NCBI GenBank assembly: GCA_018829445.1
Contig: JAHJTV010000060.1
Location: 99,488-163,487 of the forward strand
Direction: 5' to 3'
DNA length: 64,000 bases
Origin: a bacterium
Lineage (GTDB): Bacteria; SAR324; XYD2-FULL-50-16
The notes under the pieces were generated by a model. It had not been told where the DNA came from. It worked only from the letters and a program-made list of their open reading frames with translations, and did no database searches. A program made the translations under genes and the position numbers. Every line of letters begins with the position of its first letter. Within the stretch, counting starts at the first letter, position 1. Of the stretch, positions 20,674 to 30,250 are shown piece by piece.

Positions 20674-20835
20674 TATATTTGAAGACATGTGTTAATCCTC
20701 ATCATCAAGTTCTGTGCTGGGGGTTAAAAACTTATCCGGTCAGAACTTTGACAAAGATGGCATAACTTTTTCACCGACTCGTCATGCGACGATAATGGTA
20801 TTGAAAACTTGTGCTGTTTTTTAGAATTCAAAAAT

Positions 20836-23178
20836 CTAATACCGTTTAAATGATATCCAGGCGAAGCTGTAACACACTGCGGCCCACAGAAACAGGTTTG
20901 AAAGTCCGTCGTAAATTGCCAGTATCATTGCGGCTATGGAACCAATAACTGAAGCGAAGCTATTAAGACACCAGGCCATCGGGATCTGACCTTTACTGCT
21001 TTCGTTTCGGCCTAGCTTTTCTATCCCCCGGGGAAACAAAAACCCCATCAGGACGCCGGGAATCCCTATCAAGATACTTGTCACCAAAATTCTTACAGCG
21101 AAAGATTCCCCGGCAAAAACCGCTATCATTCTCCCGAATAGAAAGCTGTAACTCACCAGGATGATTATCAGTATAAGGTGAGACAATTTCCTGGCTCGAT
21201 CTGTCAGCCCTTCGAAAACCATCGCCCCGCAACCTGTGGTTAGCAGTAAGGTTGCCAATACAAAAGCAAAAGAATAGGTCGGACTCCCCAGGAACCTGGT
21301 TAAAAATTCAAGATATACGATTTCAACCATCATAAATCCAAACCCCAGGGACAGGAAGTAAATCGTTTCAAAACCAAGGGGTATTGCGGATTTTCTTTTT
21401 GACCGATAAGGAACCAGAATCATCACCCCGGCCAACAAAAATACCACATAAAAGATAGCTGGCAGCAGCAATCCTCCTTCGATCAACGCTTCCCACTTTT
21501 TGTCAAAAATATAATAGGTCTCCCGGATTTTGCTCAACTTCAGAAAATGGTTGAAATAGGGTTTATCATCCGTAGCCGGTTTCAAGCGGAATATGCTCTT
21601 TTCATATAACTGTTGCGGAGAATTGAGTATCTCTTCTAGGGTATCGGCGTAAATCGGCCTGGCGAAGCGGTTATTCCGATTAGCCTCTTTCCGCTCCATA
21701 CCGGGGTAATAAACCGGCGTATACCCCATTTGGTCACAAAAGGCTCTAAACCGGGACTTATGCGCTTCGCCCCACGGTTTTGAGCTGATAACAATCATAA
21801 TGGTGGAAACGGTTCGAAAAGCCCCTAAATGATTTCCGGGATCTTTTCCCTGCATATTGAGCACCTCGACCAAGGTCGCCATTAACCTGAATTCGGCCCT
21901 GGGGGGCGGTATCAGGTAGTAGTGAAAACTTATCCAGCCGTTTTCATCCATGTGTTCAAACAGGGAAATTACCCCTTCAACTGTAATAAGTGTGTTTTCA
22001 TCGAGACTGGAGATACCCGTCCCGCCGGTTGGTAAAGCGCCTTCCAGGGAGACAATGATTCGATCATACTTGTCCCGATCCATCGCCAGAAAGGTTCTTG
22101 CCTTTTGAGAAATCACCGTAACACCGGGCGTTTTTGTTTCCTTCTCCAGCCAATTTCCGATGATGGCATTATCCGTCTGCACCTTAATCTGAGAAACACC
22201 GGAATTGATGGCAGCTTGAAGATCCTGACCCCCTATGACCTGCAGGATAAGGATATTAGATACAGGAGTATCCAGGTTCAAAATCAGATCGGTAGGCAGG
22301 TGACGATAGAACTCACGGTCGCGGGAATTCCAGGCGGAGTAAGCTGACAACTTGCCGCCATCGATTGTTATTCCAATTTGATCAGGTAAGGCGCCCTGGT
22401 AGTTCAGACTCAATCCCGGGGCGAATCTGGCCAGAGGGCTTTTGAACCAGTCTATTCGCGAAATGGCATCACTTTCGGATTGAATATGTCTGGCCCCCGG
22501 GTTCTTCATAGCCAGACTCAGGGATTTATAGTCACTGATTTTCAAATCAAGCAACCCGGTTTGAGACAATACGCCAACCACCATCAGGGGACAGGTAATG
22601 GCTATCACCCCTTTTTTCCAGTCAGGCGAGAGCAGTACACATGAGATTGCAGCCAGCATCATCACAAAAATCAACCATGTCATTTCTCTGGATTCTGCAG
22701 CAACCGCAAAAAAAAAGATGGTCCCGGTTGCTGCCCCCAACAGGTCAAAACAGTACAATGGGAAGGATCGATCGGGATGTTGCTGCAGTAATCCGGAAAT
22801 AACCAGACCGGAAAAGAAAAAGGGAATCGATAGCAAAAGAAAGATCAAAATCAGGTATAGCAGGTGGAGAGGATATAATGTCATCAATGCCGGGTCAAAC
22901 GGGCAGCGATTGGCAGCCATAAAAATGGGTAAAAGCAGGATGGAATAAAGCAGGGCTGGCAGGAAGGGTTTTGAGGGTTTGCCGAACAGAAACAGCCATG
23001 ATCCGGCGGCACCATATCCCAACAGGGCGCAGCTGATTATCAAGAAGGCAAAATGATGCCAGAGGGTGATGGCCAGAAGTCGCGATAATGCGACTTCAAA
23101 CATGAGAGCCGAAGAGGAGATAAAAAAAACACCACAAAATATCCTGACCGGCAAATGCCTCTTCCCTGGATATTCCAT
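20836..23178 (-). CDS. Polytopic membrane protein with a degenerate spermidine-synthase-like domain
   Basis: A 780-residue protein. About six to seven membrane helices at the N terminus (residues 10-215) and a similar set at the C terminus (about 570-775) flank a soluble domain (about 225-560). The layout matches the fused MFS-like/spermidine synthase family. In the soluble part ILILQVIGGQDLQAAINSG sits where true aminopropyltransferases have the GGGDG-type SAM-binding loop. The motif is degraded and the usual catalytic aspartate is not evident, so polyamine synthesis is doubtful. The C-terminal half has GFGFMMVEIVYLEFLTRFLG, common in this family. Base composition is richer in G+C than the genes to its left. 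The true substrate is unknown. Confidence 0.72.
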   Translation of the reverse strand: MEYPGKRHLPVRIFCGVFFISSSALMFEVALSRLLAITLWHHFAFLIISCALLGYGAAGSWLFLFGKPSKPFLPALLYSILLLPIFMAANRCPFDPALMTLYPLHLLYLILIFLLLSIPFFFSGLVISGLLQQHPDRSFPLYCFDLLGAATGTIFFFAVAAESREMTWLIFVMMLAAISCVLLSPDWKKGVIAITCPLMVVGVLSQTGLLDLKISDYKSLSLAMKNPGARHIQSESDAISRIDWFKSPLARFAPGLSLNYQGALPDQIGITIDGGKLSAYSAWNSRDREFYRHLPTDLILNLDTPVSNILILQVIGGQDLQAAINSGVSQIKVQTDNAIIGNWLEKETKTPGVTVISQKARTFLAMDRDKYDRIIVSLEGALPTGGTGISSLDENTLITVEGVISLFEHMDENGWISFHYYLIPPPRAEFRLMATLVEVLNMQGKDPGNHLGAFRTVSTIMIVISSKPWGEAHKSRFRAFCDQMGYTPVYYPGMERKEANRNNRFARPIYADTLEEILNSPQQLYEKSIFRLKPATDDKPYFNHFLKLSKIRETYYIFDKKWEALIEGGLLLPAIFYVVFLLAGVMILVPYRSKRKSAIPLGFETIYFLSLGFGFMMVEIVYLEFLTRFLGSPTYSFAFVLATLLLTTGCGAMVFEGLTDRARKLSHLILIIILVSYSFLFGRMIAVFAGESFAVRILVTSILIGIPGVLMGFLFPRGIEKLGRNESSKGQIPMAWCLNSFASVIGSIAAMILAIYDGLSNLFLWAAVCYSFAWISFKRY

Positions 23179-23201
23179 GAGAACGCCCCTGGAATGGAGG
23201 A

Positions 23202-23750
23202 TTAAGATTGGGGGAACATGTTATAGATCACTTCCAACTTTTCCTGATAGGAAGATAAAATCTCACCCAATTTATTCTTCCAGATTTCTGTTTCATGAAT
23301 ATTGGGAGTGATGGCACTACCGGAGATTCCCATTTCTTTTAAACGGTTTCTCTCCTCTTTGACCAACAGGGCGTAATCCAGCTGTTTCTGCTGCTGATAA
23401 TCATCGATCAATAGACTTAACTCTTCATTGATCTTTTCAATGTTTGTCTTGGGCTCGATTTCCGCAATGATCTCAAATACCAGTTGATTGACAGATGGAT
23501 CTTCAAAATTGACTGTTTTTTTAAGAACCTGCAGCAGTGAGTTTATCACCAGTTTCCGTTTATTCTCGTCATATTTCCCAAGCTCAGCTTGCAGATTCTT
23601 CCTACGCAAGGTTCCCTTCAACAATTGATTGGCCAGACCTTCTCCGACAGCCATGAACTCCTGCTTTTTGTGCTCTTCAATCTCTTGTGAATCAATTTTA
23701 GGCATTTTAGCCACCTTTTCCATGGCCAGTTCGATCGCACTTTTAACCAT
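23202..23750 (-). CDS. Conserved-looking helical protein of unknown function
   Basis: A 182-residue soluble protein, not recognised. It is charged and helical throughout, with an N-terminal MVKSAIELAMEKVAKMPKI like the opening of small helical DUFs seen in spirochaetes and Deltaproteobacteria, and a central KINEELSLLIDDYQQQKQLD that could form a coiled coil. There is no signal peptide or membrane segment. It lies 23 bp upstream of the spermidine-synthase-like gene and 38 bp downstream of the metallo-beta-lactamase gene on the same strand, suggesting an operon. Confidence 0.65.
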   Translation of the reverse strand: MVKSAIELAMEKVAKMPKIDSQEIEEHKKQEFMAVGEGLANQLLKGTLRRKNLQAELGKYDENKRKLVINSLLQVLKKTVNFEDPSVNQLVFEIIAEIEPKTNIEKINEELSLLIDDYQQQKQLDYALLVKEERNRLKEMGISGSAITPNIHETEIWKNKLGEILSSYQEKLEVIYNMFPQS

Positions 23751-23788
23751 ATTTTCCCATTATAGATCATTAAAAACACACAAGAAAA

Positions 23789-24457
23789 TCAAAACATGGA
23801 ACCAACTACCGCAAAATTCGCCTTAATCTCTTCCTTGCCTTTGATAACCCCCGGATGGCCATAGGGATGCCCACATAAAAGGTATTCCACATCCAACTTT
23901 GACAACTGCTCAATACTCTCCTTCATCTGTTCCGGACTTCCACCGGGAAGATCCGTTCGACCGGTACTCCTGTAAAATACAAGATCACCTGCAATCAAGA
24001 CCTTTTTCCCGGGATAATAGATGGTCACATGGCCGGGCGAATGTCCGGGTGAATGAAAAATTCTCAGGTCCAGGGATTCTTCGAATCCCAGTCTCAGATC
24101 ACCCTCTTTTAAATAAAGGTCAACTTCACCGCCCATGCTTTTGATATAGGCGGCTTCAGACTCGTGAATTGCCACCAATGCTCCCAGCTCTCTTCTTAAT
24201 GCAAACGCACTCTCGCAATGATCCGGATGACAGTGGGTCAGGAGAATCAAACCGATGAGAGTCGGATCGAGTCCGTCATCCTGAATACTTCTTAGCAGCC
24301 TTTCCAGCGCAGCTTCTCCCCGATGCGGCGTTTTGATATGACCGGGGTCTATTAACAGATGACCACCATTCTCCAGTACGTTGGCGAATAGATAAGAATT
24401 GCAGTTGTTATCCTGGCCGGACCAAATATAATGATATAGATTGTCGATAAGTTTCAT
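23789..24457 (-). CDS. Metallo-beta-lactamase-fold hydrolase
   Basis: A 222-residue protein with the metal motif THCHPDH (about residues 74-80), FHSPGHSPGHVTIYYP, IAGDLVFYRSTGRTDLPGGS and a final CGHPYGHPG histidine. All MBL metal ligands appear present. The RTDLPGG loop is frequent in glyoxalase II-like and persulfide dioxygenase-like members. The glutathione-binding C-terminal tail of GloB is absent, so the substrate differs. It is first in a minus-strand group with the helical protein and the membrane protein. Confidence 0.82.
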   Translation of the reverse strand: MKLIDNLYHYIWSGQDNNCNSYLFANVLENGGHLLIDPGHIKTPHRGEAALERLLRSIQDDGLDPTLIGLILLTHCHPDHCESAFALRRELGALVAIHESEAAYIKSMGGEVDLYLKEGDLRLGFEESLDLRIFHSPGHSPGHVTIYYPGKKVLIAGDLVFYRSTGRTDLPGGSPEQMKESIEQLSKLDVEYLLCGHPYGHPGVIKGKEEIKANFAVVGSMF

Positions 24458-24700
24458 GTTCTCAGACGCAAAAAAGGTTTATGTCGTTTTTTTAGAACCA
24501 TTTTGTAAATAAGCATATTACATCATTGGTAATTTTACAAGCAATGGCCAGGAGCGATTCACCTCTTTTTCTCCACTCATTTTGACCAGTATTAGTTTTC
24601 ATTTTAGTTTGGCGACACAACTTGATTAAATTCAGTTAACGTATCTCAGATTTTACTATTACCCATTCATTAAACTGCCTCATTAAAGGATTCTACCGTT

Positions 24701-25276
24701 TTGAAAATCGAAAAGCTGCGGAAAGTGACCAATTTTAGATTCGTGAATATGTTTGAACTGGATTATCAGGATATGAAAGGACAGCATAAGACCTGGCAAT
24801 TTGCCTCCCGCCATCAGGAGCCAAGATGCATATCTCGATCCTTTGATGCCCCGGATGCCGTCGTCATTGTTCCTTTTCACAAGGAGAAGAACAAACTGGT
24901 GGTAATCAAGGAATTCAGGGTGCCGCTGGCTGATTATCAGCTTGGATTCCCCGCCGGCCTGATAGATACAGGAGAAACCATTGAGGAAGCCGGAAAAAGA
25001 GAATTAAATGAGGAAACAGGATTGATTCTGACCAGGGTATTGAAAAAAAGTCCCCCTGTTTATTCCACTTCCGGTTTAACAGATGAATCGGTTTCCCTGC
25101 TATATGTGGAATGCGAAGGTGAGGTGTCCAATGAGCACAATGAGAGCTCGGAAGATATTTCCGTTCAGTTTCTCTCACCCGAGGAATGCTTTTCAATCAT
25201 TAACCATACAGATCTTAAGATCGATGTGAAAACCTGGTTAGTCTTGTCTTCCTATGCGGAAAACGGCAGACTATAG
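24701..25276 (+). CDS. Nudix hydrolase, ADP-ribose pyrophosphatase-like
   Basis: A 191-residue Nudix protein. The box is GLIDTGETIEEAGKRELNEE followed by TGL, matching GX5EX7REUXEEXGU. An upstream FPAG is the usual lead into the box in ADP-ribose pyrophosphatases, and YSTSGLTDESVSLLYVE follows as in that group. It would hydrolyse a nucleoside diphosphate sugar. The start is a TTG with AAAGGA about 10 bp upstream; no ATG fits. udk follows 32 bp downstream on the same strand. Confidence 0.85.
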   Translation: MKIEKLRKVTNFRFVNMFELDYQDMKGQHKTWQFASRHQEPRCISRSFDAPDAVVIVPFHKEKNKLVVIKEFRVPLADYQLGFPAGLIDTGETIEEAGKRELNEETGLILTRVLKKSPPVYSTSGLTDESVSLLYVECEGEVSNEHNESSEDISVQFLSPEECFSIINHTDLKIDVKTWLVLSSYAENGRL

Positions 25277-25308
25277 CCATTCTTCCATAACATTGCCCAG
25301 GCAAAATC

Positions 25309-25959
25309 ATGACAGAGCAACGTTCATACGTTATTGGCGTCGCAGGCGGTTCCGGTTCCGGAAAAACAACCGTCATCAATAAAATAAGTGAGAAGATCGG
25401 GAAAGGCAAGGCTGTCATTCTGCAACATGACTGGTATTATAAGCACAATCCCCATTTGTCATTTGAAGAACGTTCCGGTCTGAATTATGATCATCCCGAA
25501 GCCTTGGAAACCACCCTGCTGATTAGCCACTTGAAAGAGCTGATGGAGGGGCGACCCGTAACCGCACCTCAATATGATTTTTCCAATCACCTGCGAAAAG
25601 AGGAAACACAGCTGATTAAGGCCCGGGAGATTATCATTGTTGACGGGATTCTTATTTTCAGGGATGAAAATCTGCGTGATCTGATGGATTTGAAGATTTA
25701 TGTCGACGCCGACTCGGACCACCGTTTTATTCGTCGGATGGAGAGGGATATCACTCAAAGAGGCAGAACCAGGGAATCGGTGGTAAAACAGTACCTTGAA
25801 ACCGTGAAACCGATGCACGATCTTTTTGTGGAAACCAGCAAGAGATACGCAGATATCATCATTCCCCATGGTGGCAAAAACTCGGTGGCCATCAACCTGT
25901 TTATTGCCAAAATAAAATCTGTGCTCGCAGAAAAAGCGACGGAGCGCAGTCAGAAGTAA
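25309..25959 (+). CDS. udk: Uridine kinase
   Basis: A 216-residue P-loop kinase. The Walker A motif is GVAGGSGSGKTTV near the N terminus. LQHDWYYKHNPHLSFEER carries the nucleoside-binding aspartate region, NYDHPEAL follows, and IIIVDGILIF is the Walker B strand. RMERDITQRGR forms the lid. It phosphorylates uridine and cytidine in salvage. The length and motif order match Udk well. Confidence 0.93.
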   Translation: MTEQRSYVIGVAGGSGSGKTTVINKISEKIGKGKAVILQHDWYYKHNPHLSFEERSGLNYDHPEALETTLLISHLKELMEGRPVTAPQYDFSNHLRKEETQLIKAREIIIVDGILIFRDENLRDLMDLKIYVDADSDHRFIRRMERDITQRGRTRESVVKQYLETVKPMHDLFVETSKRYADIIIPHGGKNSVAINLFIAKIKSVLAEKATERSQK

Positions 25960-26275
25960 ATCCTCTCAACCTTCTTCAAATCCTCTCTGGAAAATTCCGA
26001 AAAAATACGCTTTTGGTTCTCCTTCTTGATTCTGTGACAGTGGAATGTTTCTCTTTCATTTTAATATGTTTTTGAGGAGAAACAGCTATGCTTTTGATTT
26101 TTTTCCCAAGCTGATGAGAAAAAGCATGACATGCAAATAAAAGGGCTGGTAGAATTAAGATCCAAAATCAAACCACTTGGATAAACCGGCACCATCATTC
26201 CGTATTTTGTTGGCAACTAGTTCGATAAGCCGAGGTTTATCACTTTTTTTATAAATATCTGCACGCCTATCTAGA
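25960..26275. other. Intergenic region before the BKACE gene
   Basis: About 315 bp with T-rich tracts and no credible gene. The BKACE ATG has no Shine-Dalgarno sequence, and no promoter better than chance was found. Confidence 0.35.
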
Positions 26276-27097
26276 ATGGAAAAACTCATTATTACAGCAG
26301 CCATCACCGGCAGCAAAATCAACCGTGATTCAACACCACATATTCCGATAAAACCCGAAGAAATTGTTCAATCATCAATTGAGTGTTGGGAAGCCGGCGC
26401 GTCTGTTGTCCACATTCATGTCCGGGATCCCCAAACCGGTTTGGGAACCCAAAACATCGAAATTTTCCGACAGGTCGTTGAACCACTGAGACAGCAAACT
26501 GATCTGATTTTATGTCTGACCACAAGTGGAATACCAGGTCGAAATCTTCCCACTGCCGATCGCTTGTCTGTTCTGGAATTGCAGCCGGAACTGGCTTCTT
26601 TTGATGCAGGTTCGATTAATCTGGGAGCAGGGGTGTTTTCCAATTCGCCGGAATTTTTGCAGGAAGCCGCAAGTAAAATGAAAGAGAAAGGTGTGAAACC
26701 TGAGCTGGAAATTTTTGATCTGGGTATGATTATGACCTGTCTGAACCTGAAAGAACGGGGATTTTTGGTTGAGCCGTTTCATTTTCAATTGGTGCTGGGC
26801 ACTCCCTGGGGAGCGCCCGCATCTCTAAAATCCCTGGTATATCTCCACGAACACATCCCTGAAAATTCAACATGGTCGGCATTCGGTATCGGAAAAAACC
26901 ATCTTCCAATAGCGATGGCGGCCATGATTTCAGGCGGGCATGTCAGAGTCGGTATGGAAGACTGCATCTACCTGGAAAAAGGAATCCTGGCAAAATCGAA
27001 TGCTCAGTTTGTTGAACGAATCGTTCGCCTCGCCAGTGAGTATGGTCGGGAAATCGCATCTCCGACTGAAGCCAGAAAAATTCTGAATTTGGATTAA
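26276..27097 (+). CDS. Beta-keto acid cleavage enzyme (BKACE, DUF849 family)
   Basis: A 273-residue TIM-barrel enzyme. KLIITAAITGSKINRDSTPH is the family opening (the prototype is Kce, 3-keto-5-aminohexanoate cleavage enzyme). GASVVHIHVRDPQTG carries two zinc-ligand histidines, and SFDAGSINLG and GGHVRVGMEDCIYLEKG close the active site. BKACE enzymes condense a beta-keto acid with acetyl-CoA to give acetoacetate and a new acyl-CoA. The substrate varies widely across the family and cannot be read from the sequence. An aminotransferase follows after 56 bp, which suggests the keto acid is made from an amino acid. Confidence 0.9.
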   Translation: MEKLIITAAITGSKINRDSTPHIPIKPEEIVQSSIECWEAGASVVHIHVRDPQTGLGTQNIEIFRQVVEPLRQQTDLILCLTTSGIPGRNLPTADRLSVLELQPELASFDAGSINLGAGVFSNSPEFLQEAASKMKEKGVKPELEIFDLGMIMTCLNLKERGFLVEPFHFQLVLGTPWGAPASLKSLVYLHEHIPENSTWSAFGIGKNHLPIAMAAMISGGHVRVGMEDCIYLEKGILAKSNAQFVERIVRLASEYGREIASPTEARKILNLD

Positions 27098-27153
27098 TCC
27101 AGCTGCCTAAACTCATTTTCAGGGCACAATTTGTTTTTCGAAGGAGAAGATTC

Positions 27154-28494
27154 ATGATTAAAAAGAAAAAGAACAGTTTTTCAGTTCACTTCAACAAAGA
27201 TTACCCCTCGATCGTCAGGGGAGAGGGAATTTATCTTTACGACGATCAGGGAAAACGTTATGTCGATGCCAGTGGCGGCCCGCTTATGAGTAATCTGGGA
27301 CACGGATTGAAGGAAATGGCTGAAACGATTTATAACCAGGCTGTAAAAATCGAGTATGTATTTCGCATGGATTTTACCACTCCGGAAATGGAAGCAGCCT
27401 GCACAGGCATTTGTGAGGCCAGCAATGGTGTTATGGACCGGGTCTTCCTGGTCTCAGGGGGGTCGGAAGCCACCGAAACAACCATAAAGATTGCACGTAA
27501 ATATCATATCGATGCTGGAAATCCATCGAAATTCAAGATTATCTCACGCTGGATGAGCTATCACGGTATGACAGGAGGGGCCATGAATCTGTCCGGATTT
27601 CCGTTCCGACGTAAGGATTACACCCCCTATATTTCCAATAATTTTCATATTCCGCCAGCCTATTGCTACCGCTGCTGGTATAACAAAGCACCGGAAACCT
27701 GCAACCTTGAATGCGCAAACGCTCTTGAGAACGAAATCCTCTGCCAGGGACCCGAAACAGTCGCCGGATTCATTGCTGAGCCCATCTCCGGTATGTCACT
27801 ATGTGGCGCTGCCCCAAGACTGGACTATTTTAAGCGGATCCGCCAGATCTGTGATAAATACGATGTACTGCTGATTATGGATGAGGTGCTAACCGGTTTT
27901 GGTAGAAGTGGTAAGTTTTTTGCGTATGAACATTTTGACACTCCTCCAGACATCATGGCTCTGGGAAAAGGACTCGGCGGTGGTTACTTCCCGGTCGGAG
28001 CCGCAGTCACCAATGCCAGAGTTGTTGATATGATTGCCAACAACTCCGGGGTATTCGCTCCCGGGCACACCTGGGCTGGGAACCCTATGGCGGCGGCTGT
28101 TATCAGTAAAACGCTGGAATTTCTCGAAGAACACCAGTTGGTTCAACGGAGTGCTGAAATGGGCGTTTACCTTGCCCGACAGTTGGAAGCTCTTCATTCC
28201 CATCCAACAGTGGGCGATATTCGTGGAGAAGGTTTGATGCGGGGGATTGAATTTGTCAAAGACAAAGAAACCCGTGAGCCACTGCCCCCTGAAAAAAAGT
28301 TTTGGATGGTTCTGCACGAACTGGCTCAGAAATTGGGTTTGGTCATCGAGAGCTCATTTGGCTGTGATCGCGGACAAGCCGGTGATCAGGTTATGTTTGG
28401 ACCACCGTTTATTGTCACCAAAACGCAAATCGATGATATCGTCGAGATCTTCGATAAAGTGCTTACCCAGGCAGAAAAGCAGATCGGATTTTGA
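27154..28494 (+). CDS. Class III PLP-dependent aminotransferase
   Basis: A 446-residue fold-type I enzyme. FLVSGGSEATETTIKIARKY binds the cofactor phosphate, SYHGMTGGAMNLSG follows, LLIMDEVLTGFGRSG holds the aspartate that contacts the pyridine, and ALGKGLGGGYFPVGA carries the Schiff-base lysine. It resembles omega-amino or beta-amino acid:pyruvate aminotransferases. An unusual cysteine-rich insert, YCYRCWYNKAPETCNLEC, lies at about residues 169-188; its four cysteines could bind a metal. A good AGGAGA ribosome site precedes the ATG. With BKACE it would convert an amino acid to a keto acid and then cleave it. Confidence 0.88.
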   Translation: MIKKKKNSFSVHFNKDYPSIVRGEGIYLYDDQGKRYVDASGGPLMSNLGHGLKEMAETIYNQAVKIEYVFRMDFTTPEMEAACTGICEASNGVMDRVFLVSGGSEATETTIKIARKYHIDAGNPSKFKIISRWMSYHGMTGGAMNLSGFPFRRKDYTPYISNNFHIPPAYCYRCWYNKAPETCNLECANALENEILCQGPETVAGFIAEPISGMSLCGAAPRLDYFKRIRQICDKYDVLLIMDEVLTGFGRSGKFFAYEHFDTPPDIMALGKGLGGGYFPVGAAVTNARVVDMIANNSGVFAPGHTWAGNPMAAAVISKTLEFLEEHQLVQRSAEMGVYLARQLEALHSHPTVGDIRGEGLMRGIEFVKDKETREPLPPEKKFWMVLHELAQKLGLVIESSFGCDRGQAGDQVMFGPPFIVTKTQIDDIVEIFDKVLTQAEKQIGF

Positions 28495-28765
28495 TCAACC
28501 AAAGAGCCAATTAAAATCCCCGGTTGAGAGTTGAAAGCCGGGTGGAAAATCATTTTTGAAGCGGATATATTATCGGTGTGACTCTTTTTAGACTAAGTTT
28601 TGGAAATGGAAAAAGGATCGATCTTTTCAGAAATATTAAATTGGAGCCAATATTGATTAACATTTTGTAATTGTGATCTGATGAGATTTCTGGGGAGGAT
28701 ACAAACCAATTCCAGAATGTTCAACAAAAGCTAATGGATTTTCACCAAAACGAAGTAGAAATATC

Positions 28766-28794
28766 TTGACACCCGATTAATCCTTGATTAATAT
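28766..28794 (+). promoter_or_regulatory. Near-consensus sigma-70 promoter with an overlapping operator dyad
   Basis: TTGACA (28766-28771), a 17 bp spacer and TAATAT (28789-28794) form a near-consensus promoter. Inside it lies the perfect dyad ATTAATC-CTT-GATTAAT (28776-28792), placed where a repressor would block RNA polymerase. It would drive the TAXI receptor gene with a leader of about 355 nt. Confidence 0.65.
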
Positions 28795-28828
28795 CTAACG
28801 ACGGAATTAATCGTCTGTTGGAGGCAGT

Positions 28829-28870
28829 ATGAAAGTTGAACCAGAGATTTGCCATTCTTGCTCAACCTGA
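28829..28870 (+). CDS. Possible 13-residue leader peptide
   Basis: A short frame encoding MKVEPEICHSCST follows GGAGG by 4 bp, about 28 bp after the predicted transcription start. It may be a leader peptide or chance. The codons show no repeated amino acid of the attenuation type. Confidence 0.25.
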   Translation: MKVEPEICHSCST

Positions 28871-29158
28871 TACAATTACTGCGGTAACAGCCCTGAGCGT
28901 GTTAGAAAGCACCTGGTTGTTGGAATTTATTTCAGCTGAAATTCCCATTTGGCTGGTTGTGTTCAACCGCCCCAGTCGAACAATCGAAGGTGCCGTTTAC
29001 AGAGAATCGTTTTTTTGATGGTAGGTTGTGGATTCGATGTATCTCATCGTCCTGTTGAAATGAAGCCGACAATGAATACGAAGCCTTTTAACATGGTTGT
29101 GTTTTTTCTCGGCTGTCGTTTAGGCTTAATAATACCCATTCATAAAAGGAGATCAGTT

Positions 29159-30181
29159 ATGTTAACTGGAAAAAAAAGACTGCTGGTGTTGGTTCTTGCA
29201 GTTGCAGGTATGTTAATGACAGCACCAGGTTGCTTTGCAGCCAAACGTTTCTTTGCCATCGCCACCGGTGGAACCGGTGGTACCTATTATCCGTTGGGCG
29301 GTGTTTTGGCCCAGGCTTTAACCACAAAAGTGAAGGATGTCATTATCACTGCCCAGTCAGGAAATGCTTCCACAGCCAATTTGAACCTGATACGGTCAAG
29401 CAGTATCGAGTCCGCTTTTGTTCAGAACAATACGGCTTACCAAGCCTACTATGGAACTGACCAGTTTGAGAACAATCCTGTCAAAAACGTACGTGGGATT
29501 GCTTCACTTTATCCTGAAGTGATTCAGATTGTAACCCGTAAGGCAGCCGGTATTAACAGTATCAGTGATCTCAAAGGGAAGAGCGTTATCCCTGGTGACC
29601 GTGGCAGTGGAACTGCAGTGGATGCAGAAAACATTATCACAGCAGCCGGAATGAGCTTTAAAGACTTTGGAGGAGTTGACTGGCTGAGTTTTTCGGGTAT
29701 TTCCCAAAGAATGCAGGACAACCAGGCTGACGCCGGATTCATTACTGCCGGTATCCCTACTTCGTCCGTGATGGAACTGGTATCCAGCACACCCATTACA
29801 ATTCTCAGTCTGGATGACACACTGATCGCAAAAATTATCAAAGCCCATCCGTTTTATGCCAAAGTGGTCATTCCTGCTGAAACCTATGCCAATCAAATGA
29901 TGCCGGTTACCACCATAGCTGTCATGGCCCAATGGGTTTGCGCAGCAGAGATTGATGAGGAACTGATTTACACCCTGACCAAAGAACTCTGGGAACCGGG
30001 TTTTCACGTACTGCGTATGCAGGACAACAAACCTGCCCCCGCTCCGTCCGGTGCAGATATAATGGCCCAAGCACATGCCAAGGGAAAGGATGTAACACTC
30101 GCAACAGCTCTTAATGGAATGGCTATTCCCCTACACCCGGGTGCCGAACGTTATTACAGGGAAAAAGGGCTGATCAAATAA
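29159..30181 (+). CDS. TAXI-family TRAP transporter solute-binding protein
   Basis: A 340-residue periplasmic receptor. A signal peptide (1-27, ending GCFAA) is followed by the TAXI signature FFAIATGGTGGTYYPLGG, then ITAQSGNASTANLNLI, DLKGKSVIPGDRGSGT, DNQADAGFITAGIPTS and the family tail MAIPLHPGAERYYREKG. It would deliver a small organic or amino acid to the fused permease downstream. The ATG at 29159 has AAGGAG upstream; the frame extends 70 codons earlier with non-family sequence and was trimmed. Adjacent BKACE and aminotransferase genes hint at the ligand class. Confidence 0.93.
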   Translation: MLTGKKRLLVLVLAVAGMLMTAPGCFAAKRFFAIATGGTGGTYYPLGGVLAQALTTKVKDVIITAQSGNASTANLNLIRSSSIESAFVQNNTAYQAYYGTDQFENNPVKNVRGIASLYPEVIQIVTRKAAGINSISDLKGKSVIPGDRGSGTAVDAENIITAAGMSFKDFGGVDWLSFSGISQRMQDNQADAGFITAGIPTSSVMELVSSTPITILSLDDTLIAKIIKAHPFYAKVVIPAETYANQMMPVTTIAVMAQWVCAAEIDEELIYTLTKELWEPGFHVLRMQDNKPAPAPSGADIMAQAHAKGKDVTLATALNGMAIPLHPGAERYYREKGLIK

Positions 30182-30250
30182 ACCCGGACAATATCACCGT
30201 AATTTGATGCCAAGGGGCGTCGGTTAACGATCCGAAGCCCCGAAATATTG

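Larger units (their letters stand above)
28495..29158. other. Long leader region of the TAXI-TRAP operon
   Basis: A 664 bp gap. It holds the promoter at 28766-28794, a 13-codon reading frame at 28829-28870 behind GGAGG, and about 290 bp of further leader. A longer open frame in another phase (about 28854-29018) has no good start. The other open frame running into the receptor gene from 28949 looks fortuitous. Confidence 0.5.

Noticed and set aside
28949..29158. 70-codon upstream extension of the TAXI receptor
   Set aside because: It would bury the signal peptide; the ATG at 29159 has AAGGAG and gives the normal family start.
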